Part shown: in pieces, positions 9,912 through 17,538 of the stretch
Position numbering within the stretch: the stretch's first letter is position 1
How the letters are laid out: every line of letters begins with the position of its first letter
From: Terriglobales bacterium
Lineage (GTDB): Bacteria > Acidobacteriota > Terriglobia > Terriglobales > Acidobacteriaceae
Length of the DNA: 64,000 nt
Direction: 5' to 3'
NCBI GenBank assembly: GCA_035487355.1
Contig: DATHMF010000017.1
Span: forward strand, 1-64,000
Position numbers and translations under genes: made by a program
Notes under the pieces: model-generated
Seen by the model: the letters and a program-made list of their open reading frames with translations, nothing else
Told to the model about the DNA's origin: nothing
The model's database searches: none

Positions 9912-10486
9912 GTGTTTCTCCCCGGCTCGGGTGTTGCTTGCCGCAACAAGCGGGCCAGCTTCCTTCTCGCCCGGAATAGCAGGAGCCGGATGCTTGCCGC
10001 CCCCAACCCCGTGATCTGGGCGATCTCACGATGCGTGCAGCCTTCCGCGTAGGCCAGCCAGAGCAACTGCCGTTCTCGCGTATTCAGGCGTGCGAATGCG
10101 GGTCCGAGCAATGCCTGCGAATCAATGCGCTCAGAGGCGCGGTTATCTGGCGCAATCAATGCCGTTTCGGGAACGTCTTCCAGCGTTGTCGTCTGAGGCC
10201 GGCGCCAGTGGTCGCGCAATAGATTGCTTGCGATCCGGAACAAGTATCGCCGGCATGACTCTTCGTCGTCTTGCCTGCGTCCGGTGGCGCACAAAAACCG
10301 TAAGTAACTTTCCTGCAGCAGATCGTCAGCCAGAGCGGCATTGCCGGAGACGCGTGCCAGATAAGCCCATACCGCCCGCGCCGTCCGATGATAGAAGCCG
10401 GCGAATATCTCCTCATCCATGAGCGGCGCGTCCGTTTCTGCCGTATCGCGGGCGCTCGCTTGCGGAATGGCATCGTCCCAGGTCAC
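9908..10486 (-). CDS. ECF RNA polymerase sigma factor (sigma-70 family, RpoE-like)
   Basis: A protein of 192 residues with sigma region 2 (about 30-95; DDLLQESYLRFL and RYLFRIASNLLRDHWR) and region 4 (about 130-185; REIAQITGLGAASIRLLLFR, the helix-turn-helix that reads the -35 element). It directs transcription of an unknown regulon. It is second of three same-strand genes: a membrane protein lies 48 bases upstream and the anti-sigma candidate overlaps downstream. ECF operons are commonly autoregulated, but no promoter could be assigned. Confidence 0.92.
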   Translation of the reverse strand: MTWDDAIPQASARDTAETDAPLMDEEIFAGFYHRTARAVWAYLARVSGNAALADDLLQESYLRFLCATGRRQDDEESCRRYLFRIASNLLRDHWRRPQTTTLEDVPETALIAPDNRASERIDSQALLGPAFARLNTRERQLLWLAYAEGCTHREIAQITGLGAASIRLLLFRARRKLARLLRQATPEPGRNT

Positions 10487-10534
10487 AGGTCTTGTTCAAT
10501 ATATTATGGCGTCAAAGAGTCAGGGCTGTTTCAA

Positions 10535-11488
10535 TTAGTCTCTGGTGTCCACGCTCGCGCCGCCTTGGGATTGTGCCTTCCCAGGCAACAATCCCAGATG
10601 CCGGGCCAGTAGAAATGAGAGCCCTGCCGAGATCACAAACCCAAGCCCCAGCATAAGCCCCAATGTTCCGAATACCAGAAGTGGAGAAGAGGCGTCGGGA
10701 ACGCTGCCCCGCACCCAAATCAAACCCAGGCCCCCCAGAGTCAGCACCACGCCAAACTGCAAGGGGAAGAGGATCCTCCCCAGCGAACTGCCGGCATACG
10801 GTTGGAAGTTTGAAGGCAACGATACCGATTCAAGAAAGCGCTTCCCAGCTCCGCCTTGCACATAGGCCAGCAATTCTTCGTTGCTGCTGAACTTATCGAG
10901 CAGCTTGTTGCAGATATCGGTCTGCACTTTGAAGTGCCGCGACCAGCGCCGGTTTTCCAGCAGCACACGTGATATCCACAGCAGCGCGCCCAGAATGCAA
11001 ACAAAGACCAGAAAGGGCACCGCGTCTCGCATGACCTCGCGGGTATACTCCCGGTTGGGGTCGTTCACATCGAACGATACCATCCCTCGGTCGAGGCTCA
11101 ATCTCGGACCTTGTTTCCCCCTAATTCCAAAATTGCTGAATAAATAAAACTCCGGATTGCGGACGATCTCCGGATGACCCTGCAGGAACTGGACCAGTGC
11201 CGGATTAGTGCGGCCCACGTATTCCTGATCGCTGAGCAGTGACGGATCATGTGCAACCACACCGGTCAGTTTCGGGCTTATCCGCAACAGCTTGAACAGC
11301 TCTTCTCTGGTCGCCGCCAGTTCTTCATCGCTGATCGGTGCAGGGCTGGCCACGGGGGTCTGGACCTTTTCCGTAACACGGGATGCCGGCGATTGTGCCA
11401 TGATCGAAGTTGCACAGAACAACGCAATCCATAATGCCGTCCACCGGACAACTCTACCGGAAAGCCGGCGGTTTTTTTTAGTATTCAT
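10535..11488 (-). CDS. Exported/membrane protein in the ECF sigma operon, function unknown
   Basis: A 317-residue protein with a signal peptide (cleavage near IMAQS), a periplasmic N-terminal domain of about 120 residues, a membrane helix (about 155-175), a cytoplasmic segment, and two more helices at the C-terminus (about 250-300). The start is ATG 11488 with GAGGA ahead of it; the longer frame up to 11656 is unlikely. It is the first gene of the unit that includes the ECF sigma and anti-sigma factors. It could be a signal-sensing third component, by context only. Confidence 0.65.
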   Translation of the reverse strand: MNTKKNRRLSGRVVRWTALWIALFCATSIMAQSPASRVTEKVQTPVASPAPISDEELAATREELFKLLRISPKLTGVVAHDPSLLSDQEYVGRTNPALVQFLQGHPEIVRNPEFYLFSNFGIRGKQGPRLSLDRGMVSFDVNDPNREYTREVMRDAVPFLVFVCILGALLWISRVLLENRRWSRHFKVQTDICNKLLDKFSSNEELLAYVQGGAGKRFLESVSLPSNFQPYAGSSLGRILFPLQFGVVLTLGGLGLIWVRGSVPDASSPLLVFGTLGLMLGLGFVISAGLSFLLARHLGLLPGKAQSQGGASVDTRD

Positions 11489-11792
11489 CTCTGATCCTCG
11501 CTCTTTTTTGCATTTCAGTATTTTGCTTGTTTGCTGCCTATACAACGGATGAGGACGCAATTCGGTTAACAGGAAAATGAATGCCAGGAATGTTCGTTGC
11601 CCTGCGGACATCCTTTGCGGAACGCTGGCTTGCCCTATGTCTTCATTGCGTTTCAATGACTAAAACTTCCATGATTTGCATAAAGGTCAGGAGACTTGTT
11701 TCGGACGCAATTATGATTGAGTAGAGTAATCTTGTGAGTCATTCAAGACGAATACCGATCTCTCAATTCCAAAATTATCCGACTACTCAAAT
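11489..11792. other. Divergent promoter region
   Basis: About 300 bases between the ECF operon (minus) and the GH2 gene (plus), so it must hold both promoters. No confident -35/-10 pair, operator or repeat was identified. Confidence 0.5.
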
Positions 11793-14312
11793 ATGATCAC
11801 TCGCCGGGAATTCATAAAAACCACCGCACTTGCTACGGCCGCGGCCGCAGCCACGAACCACGTATCCTTTGCCCAAACTGTTCCTGCAACTGGTGCGGTT
11901 TCGCAACGTCTCTTGACCGGGTGGGAGTACTACCAGGGAAGCCTGGGCGGCATTTGGGAAGTATGGCGCGGCGGCAAGGCCATCGAAACGACTGCCTGGC
12001 AGGCGATCACCATGCCGCACTGCTTCAACGCTCGCGATGCGGTTGATCCCGATCAGTCTTACTACCAGGGCCCTGGTTGGTATCGCACCAGGTTGAAGCT
12101 GGCTCCCGACCCGTTTCCTGACGGACGCATCCTGTTGCACTTTGAAGGTGCCGGGCAGAAGAGCGAAGTCTTCGTCAATCTTGAGAGCGTTGGCCGGCAT
12201 ATTGGCGGATATGACGAGTTCGTTCTTGATATCACCGAAGCTGCAGCCAAAGTCTTGAACTCGCCTAATAATGGTAATAAAGGTTCAAATGATAGTAATA
12301 AAGATACAAATGAAGTTCCTCTCGCCGTGCGCTGTGATAACTCGCGCGATTTAGACATGATTCCCTCCATCTTCAGTGACTTTAGTCTTTACGGAGGGCT
12401 TTATCGCTACGTGAATCTGGTCTATGTGCCCGCGATTTCGCTGGAGCGAATCCACATCAGCCCCACAGTCCAGCCCAACGGCCCAGCAAAGGTTTCTATC
12501 AAGGCCCGGCTTTACAACCCTGCATCACTTACCGATCAGGTACAGCTTTCTCTTCGCGTTCTTGATCCCAAGGGTAAAGTTGTACATAGTGCCGCCCAAA
12601 AGCTCGCACCCTGGAGCGACGAGCGTGAGCTATTGGCCTTTGATATAAAGACGCCGGAATTGTGGTCGCCAAAAAATCCTGCTTTATATCATTGTGAAGT
12701 CACACTGAGCAGCACACATGGCGAAATGAACGTCACCGAGCGCTTTGGACTTCGCTTCTACGAGTTTGTTGATCACGGTCCTTTCAAGCTCAACGGTGAG
12801 CGCCTGCTGCTGCGCGGCACAACGCGCCACGAAGACCACGCAGGCCTGGGCTCCGCTATACCTGAGGAGATCACCCGCAAAGAAATACAGATGATCAAAG
12901 ATATTGGAGCGAATTTCCTCCGCCTCGGCCACTACCAGCAGTCGCGTATCGTGCTCAACCTCTGTGATGAACTTGGACTGATGGTCTGGGAAGAGCTCCC
13001 CTGGTGCCGCGGCGGAATCGGAGGCGAAGCCTTCCGGCAGCAGGCGCATAACATGCTGCGTAACATGATTGACCAGCACTATAACCACCCGGCGGTGATT
13101 ATCTGGGGCCTGGGCAACGAGGACGACTGGCCGACCGAATACCCTGAGGTGAACCAGGAAAAAATCCGCGATTTCATGACGGGACTGAACGATCTTGCCC
13201 ACAGCCTCGATCCTTCGCGCAAAACCGGAATTCGCCGCTGCCCATTTGCCAAAGACATTCCCGATATTTATTCGCCTTCGATCTGGGCAGGTTGGTATCG
13301 TGGGCGCTACACCGACTACAAGAATTTCTCAGAGACCGAGATGAAGCAGGTCAACCACTATCTGCACATGGAGTGGGGTGGCGATAACGACGCACGCCGC
13401 CACTCCGAAGATCTCGACCGCGCGCTCGCCAAGATTGACAGCGGAGCGCTGCCCACAGATCCCGCCCAACTCGACGCGCTGCTCAGCGGCGGGGTAGACG
13501 TTGCCTCGAAAAATGGCGACTGGTCAGAGACCTACATCTGCAATCTGTTCGATTGGCACCTCAAGGAGCAGGAAACCATGCCCTGGCTCACCGGCGCGGC
13601 GCAATGGATCTTCAAAGATTTTTCCACACCCGAGCGGGTGGAAAATCCGGTCCCACGCGTGAACCAAAAGGGAATGGTGGAACGCGACCTTACGCCGAAA
13701 GAAAGCTATTACGTCTTTCAATCTTATTGGACAGAAAAGCCGATGGTGCACATCTACGGCCACTCCTGGCCGGTGCGCTGGGGCGACGCCGGCGAGCAAA
13801 AGTTAGTCAAGGTTTACTCCAATTGCGAAACCGCCGAACTGTTTCTCAATGATGTCTCCTGCGGTGCGAAGAAGCGCAGCAGCCAGGATTTCCCCGCCGC
13901 CGGGCTGCGCTGGCATGCGAAATTCCAGCCGGGCAAGAACCATCTGCGGGTTATCGCCCACAAGGGCGGGAGCACGGTCAGCGATGAAATCAACTTCGAA
14001 TATCAGACCGAGAAGTGGGAGGCGCCTGCGCAGCTCGAGCTCAAGGAAGTTGGACGTCAGGGCGACACGCTCACGGTAGAAGCCCGCCTACGCGATAGCA
14101 AGGGCGTGCAGTGCCTCGACAGCCGTAGCCTGGTGCGTTTCGGACTCGATGGCGACGGCACGTTGCTCGATAATCTCGGCACATCTACCGGTTCGCGCGG
14201 ACTTGAGCTTTATAACGGCCGGGCCGTCATCAGTTTGTTGCGGAACGGCGGCAAATCGGAAGTCAGTGTGTCTTCGAAAGGCATTCCAACGGCCTTTCTG
14301 ACCGTCGAGTAG
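11793..14312 (+). CDS. Exported GH2-family glycosidase (beta-galactosidase-like)
   Basis: An enzyme of 839 residues starting TRREFIKTTALA, a Tat export signal, so it probably folds in the cytoplasm and acts in the periplasm. Domains follow the GH2 order: sugar-binding beta-sandwich (about 35-210), Ig-like domain (about 215-320), TIM barrel (about 325-640) and C-terminal beta domains. The acid/base is Glu443 in WGLGNEDDW; the nucleophile candidate is Glu527 in HMEWGG. An Asn/Gly/Ser-rich insert lies near residues 155-170. It faces the convergent GH95 gene, suggesting shared work on galactose- and fucose-bearing plant polysaccharides. Beta-galactosidase is likely, but other GH2 activities cannot be excluded. 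Confidence 0.88.
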   Translation: MITRREFIKTTALATAAAAATNHVSFAQTVPATGAVSQRLLTGWEYYQGSLGGIWEVWRGGKAIETTAWQAITMPHCFNARDAVDPDQSYYQGPGWYRTRLKLAPDPFPDGRILLHFEGAGQKSEVFVNLESVGRHIGGYDEFVLDITEAAAKVLNSPNNGNKGSNDSNKDTNEVPLAVRCDNSRDLDMIPSIFSDFSLYGGLYRYVNLVYVPAISLERIHISPTVQPNGPAKVSIKARLYNPASLTDQVQLSLRVLDPKGKVVHSAAQKLAPWSDERELLAFDIKTPELWSPKNPALYHCEVTLSSTHGEMNVTERFGLRFYEFVDHGPFKLNGERLLLRGTTRHEDHAGLGSAIPEEITRKEIQMIKDIGANFLRLGHYQQSRIVLNLCDELGLMVWEELPWCRGGIGGEAFRQQAHNMLRNMIDQHYNHPAVIIWGLGNEDDWPTEYPEVNQEKIRDFMTGLNDLAHSLDPSRKTGIRRCPFAKDIPDIYSPSIWAGWYRGRYTDYKNFSETEMKQVNHYLHMEWGGDNDARRHSEDLDRALAKIDSGALPTDPAQLDALLSGGVDVASKNGDWSETYICNLFDWHLKEQETMPWLTGAAQWIFKDFSTPERVENPVPRVNQKGMVERDLTPKESYYVFQSYWTEKPMVHIYGHSWPVRWGDAGEQKLVKVYSNCETAELFLNDVSCGAKKRSSQDFPAAGLRWHAKFQPGKNHLRVIAHKGGSTVSDEINFEYQTEKWEAPAQLELKEVGRQGDTLTVEARLRDSKGVQCLDSRSLVRFGLDGDGTLLDNLGTSTGSRGLELYNGRAVISLLRNGGKSEVSVSSKGIPTAFLTVE

Positions 14313-14320
14313 CTTAGGTA

Positions 14321-14342
14321 GAGACGTAGCTTGCTACGTCTC
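14321..14342. repeat. Palindromic REP-like element, copy 2
   Basis: Identical to the 22-bp palindrome at 5692-5713. It lies between the convergent GH2 and GH95 genes, 8 bases after the GH2 stop, where it could serve as a two-way terminator-like hairpin. Confidence 0.85.
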
Positions 14343-14363
14343 GTCTCTACGGATGATCTGCTT

Positions 14364-16796
14364 TCAGCTCCCAAACACAACAACGTAGTCTCTTCCCGCC
14401 TGAACATCCAGCAAGATATCGCCATCCTTCGCGGTTGCATAGTGAACTGATTTTCCGTTGCTGCGAATGGACGCAATCTTCTGGCCACGGGGAGGGCGCA
14501 GCTTATGCTGGCCATCTGCTGTTGCATGCAACACCGCCAGCGTCGCTTTTCCTTTCTCCCAAGCAACATCCAGGGTTATCCCGCCACGGGCGCGCAGGCC
14601 GATGAAGTGTCCATTGGCCCACTCATGCGGCAGGGCGGGCAAGAAGCTGATCTCGCCGGCGTGGCTTTGTAAAAGCATTTCCATCATTCCCGCCGGCCCG
14701 CCAAAGTTCCCGTCAATCTGGAATGGGGGATGATTATCAAACATGTTGGGCAGCGTCGAGTGACGCAGCAGCACCAGCAGACTGTCATGCGCAAGCTCAG
14801 CTTCTTCGAAGCGTGCCCAGCAGTTCAAAACCCAGGAGCGGCTCCAGCCGGTCTGACCGCCACCGTCTTGCAATCGGCGCTCGAGTGAAACCCGGGCTGC
14901 CTTCGCCAGCTCCGGAGTTCCACGCAACGTAATCTCGTTCCCCGGATACAACGCAAACAAATGTGAGATATGCCGATGACCGGGCTCAACCTCGTCATAA
15001 TCCTCTGCCCATTCCTGCAGTTGGCCATACTTGCCAATTTTTAGAGGAAGCAAACGCGTCCGCGCATCCATGAGTTTCTGCTTGAAATCGGCGTCAACCC
15101 GGAGCAACTGGCTGGCCTCGATCACGCGGCTGAACAGCGCGTAGGTAATTTCCATGTCCATCGTCGGTCCCATGCACATGCGGGCGCGCTGGCCGTCGCT
15201 GGTGCGGTAGGTGTTTTCCGGGGAAGTGGAAGGTCCGGTAACCAGGTGGCCCTTGCCATCATCCACCAGATAATCGAGCAGAAATTCCGCTGCCTCCTTC
15301 ATGATGGGATAAGCCCGGTGCGCCAAAAATTCACGGTCGCGTCCAAAATCGTAGTGCTCCCAAAGATGCAGGCTCAGCCAGGCTGCTCCCATCGGCCACA
15401 TCCCCGGACCAACGCTATCCACCGGCGCGGTGTGTCCCCAGCCATCTGTGTTGTGATGGGCCACGAAGCCACGCGCTCCGTACATCTCTTTTGCCGTCTG
15501 CCGGCCCATGGGCTGCATGTTCTCGATCAGGTCGAATAAAGGTTCGTGCATCTCGGCAAGGTTGCCGGTCTCTGAGGGCCAGTAGTTCATCTCAATATTG
15601 ATATTGATGGTGTACTTGCTGTCCCAGGGCGGCGTCATGCTGTCATTCCAGATGCCTTGCAGGTTCGCCGCCATGCTTCCGGGCCGGCTGCTCGCCATGA
15701 GCAGGTAGCGGCCAAATTGGAAGTATTGCTCTTCGAGCTGAACGTCGGTCTCGCCGCTCTGCACGCGCTTGAGCCGCTCATCGGTGGGGATATCGGTTTT
15801 ATCTTTTTCGTCCTTACTATCGAGCACCAGTTCGACCCGCCGGAAGAACTTCTCGTGGTCTGCGACATGCGCCGAACGGAGCTGATCAAAAGGCTTATCA
15901 GCGGCTTTCAGATATTGCTCGCAAGCTTCCTTAGGATCTTTGCCGCGCAGATCGGTGGCCGCGATTAATAGAAGTGTCGCACTATCGGCTCCGTCTACCT
16001 CAACTTGGTCGCCCTCAGTCTTTACCTTGCCGCCTTGCGGCACAGCACGCAGCACCGAATAGAATTTTGCGCCTACTTTTTTCTCCGTGGCATGGCGTTC
16101 GGTGTCGCGGGCAATGGCTTCACCTGACATGACCACGCGATCCGGTGCAACGGCTTCGGTCTTGCTGTCTTGCTCGCGGTTCAAGGTGGCGGAAAACGAA
16201 ACCATGCCCGGCTTATCGCACGTCTGGTGAACGACCAGCACTTGATCTACGGCAGACGAAAAAATCTCACGCGTGCAATGAGCGCCGCCTGTGCTGTAGC
16301 TGACGCGGGCTATGCCGCTGTCGAGATCAAGCTCACGCCGATAATCGCTGACATCGCTGGCAGTGGCAGCAAACTTAATCCAGAGATCTCCCAGCGGCTG
16401 ATACGGCGGTTGCCGCTTGGGAATTCCCATCATGGTATTTTCCGCCAGGGCCTGGGCCTCGAGTGGCTTGCCGGCAAAGAGCAGGCGCCGCACTTCGGGC
16501 AAATTCCTTAATGCCTCGGGATTATTGCGGTCGCGTTTCTCTCCCGCCCAGACTGTGTCTTCGTTGAGTTGGATATGTTCCGTGTCAACCTTCCCAAAGA
16601 CCATGCCGCCCAGGCGTCCGTTGCCGATAGGCAACGCTTCCACCCACTTTGTGGCCGGTTGGCGGTACCACAAAATCATTGAAGGGTTGGAAGGCGAAAT
16701 GTTGCGGGTTTCTGGAGCACTGGTTTTGTCGTTGGGTGCTGCAGAAAAAGGTAGTGCAATGCACAAAAGAAAAACTGAAGCGAATTTTCGCAACAT
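14364..16796 (-). CDS. Exported GH95-family alpha-L-fucosidase
   Basis: An enzyme of 810 residues with a signal peptide and the full GH95 layout: an N-terminal beta domain beginning WYRQPATKWVEALPIGNGRL, an (alpha/alpha)6 barrel and a C-terminal beta domain. The active-site regions known from GH95 fucosidases are present: an INIEMNYWPSE segment with two Asn, a PTMDMEI segment with the likely acid Glu, and QIDGNFGGPAG with the Asp. It removes alpha-linked fucose (or the related L-galactose) from plant glycans such as xyloglucan. It is convergent with the GH2 gene. A tandem 22-bp repeat lies upstream (16910-16953). Confidence 0.9.
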   Translation of the reverse strand: MLRKFASVFLLCIALPFSAAPNDKTSAPETRNISPSNPSMILWYRQPATKWVEALPIGNGRLGGMVFGKVDTEHIQLNEDTVWAGEKRDRNNPEALRNLPEVRRLLFAGKPLEAQALAENTMMGIPKRQPPYQPLGDLWIKFAATASDVSDYRRELDLDSGIARVSYSTGGAHCTREIFSSAVDQVLVVHQTCDKPGMVSFSATLNREQDSKTEAVAPDRVVMSGEAIARDTERHATEKKVGAKFYSVLRAVPQGGKVKTEGDQVEVDGADSATLLLIAATDLRGKDPKEACEQYLKAADKPFDQLRSAHVADHEKFFRRVELVLDSKDEKDKTDIPTDERLKRVQSGETDVQLEEQYFQFGRYLLMASSRPGSMAANLQGIWNDSMTPPWDSKYTININIEMNYWPSETGNLAEMHEPLFDLIENMQPMGRQTAKEMYGARGFVAHHNTDGWGHTAPVDSVGPGMWPMGAAWLSLHLWEHYDFGRDREFLAHRAYPIMKEAAEFLLDYLVDDGKGHLVTGPSTSPENTYRTSDGQRARMCMGPTMDMEITYALFSRVIEASQLLRVDADFKQKLMDARTRLLPLKIGKYGQLQEWAEDYDEVEPGHRHISHLFALYPGNEITLRGTPELAKAARVSLERRLQDGGGQTGWSRSWVLNCWARFEEAELAHDSLLVLLRHSTLPNMFDNHPPFQIDGNFGGPAGMMEMLLQSHAGEISFLPALPHEWANGHFIGLRARGGITLDVAWEKGKATLAVLHATADGQHKLRPPRGQKIASIRSNGKSVHYATAKDGDILLDVQAGRDYVVVFGS

Positions 16797-16879
16797 TCAT
16801 CTCTCCGTATCAGGTGAAGCAATTCCCAAATTGGTGTATGCGCGTGACGCCGAAGCTAAGCCCCGTGTTCTTTGTGATC

Positions 16880-16914
16880 CCTTAACGCACTGCTGAAGCC
16901 GTGCTCTTCCACGG
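16880..16914 (-). repeat. Dispersed repeat A, copy 2
   Basis: The partner of 3558-3592, in opposite orientation with 33 of 35 bases identical. It runs directly into the tandem 22-bp repeat upstream of the GH95 gene. Confidence 0.8.
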
Positions 16915-16953
16915 TGATGGATACAGTAATTCACGGAAATGGATACAGTAATT
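16910..16953. promoter_or_regulatory. Tandem 22-bp direct repeat upstream of GH95
   Basis: Two contiguous 22-bp units (16910-16931 and 16932-16953) differ at 2 bases; each ends in ATGGATACAGTAATT. The period is about two DNA turns, so a regulator could bind both on the same face. The site is 115-155 bases upstream of the GH95 start. The regulatory reading is inference; the repeat itself is plain in the sequence. Confidence 0.5.
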
Positions 16954-17081
16954 GTGGAATCGCTCTAATAGTTATATTCCGGCCCGCTCCAGATGTCTCA
17001 TGTGGTTTAACTGTTGAAACGGATTTCCCGCGGACGAGTGCCCGGGTTTGGGGCTTGCAGTTTGAAGCTTGCATCTGGTGC

Positions 17082-17528
17082 TTACGATGGCGGGTTTATG
17101 GAGGTCGCCCGCGTGGCCGTCTGCGGGTTTTGCAGCGATTTGTTCATCGAAGACGAACGTTGTTTCACCAATAGAGTCTGGATACTTTCCAGAAGCGAAA
17201 CGCGTTCAATGGGCTTCGTCAAGTAACCGTCGAAGCCGGCCTCAAGACCTTTTTGGCGGTCACTCTCCATGGCGTAGGCGGTCAATGCGAGCACGGGAAT
17301 TTTGTTGAAGCGCCCGTCCGCGCGCAGATGGCGCAGCACTGCGTATCCGTCGAGCCCAGGCAATTGGATATCCAGCAGTATCAAGTTCGGAGTGGTTTCT
17401 TCAATCTTCTGAAACGCATCATTGTGGTCGCGGGCCGCGATGACCTTGTATCCTGCGAGTTCCAGCATCTCCTGCACAAGTTCACGGATCAGGTTGTGGT
17501 CTTCCACAAGTAGAATGGTCTCCATCAC
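17082..17528 (-). CDS. Single-domain response regulator (CheY-like receiver)
   Basis: A 148-residue protein consisting of one receiver domain. Phosphoacceptor Asp53 lies in LILLDIQLPG, the acidic pair is near LLVEDH, and the conserved Lys105 is in GYLTKPIE. No DNA-binding output domain is present. About 30 disordered residues follow. It starts 10 bases after the hybrid kinase at 17539 ends, so it is very probably its co-transcribed phosphorelay partner. Its own target is not evident. Confidence 0.9.
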   Translation of the reverse strand: MMETILLVEDHNLIRELVQEMLELAGYKVIAARDHNDAFQKIEETTPNLILLDIQLPGLDGYAVLRHLRADGRFNKIPVLALTAYAMESDRQKGLEAGFDGYLTKPIERVSLLESIQTLLVKQRSSSMNKSLQNPQTATRATSINPPS

Positions 17529-17538
17529 GCTCCGTTTT

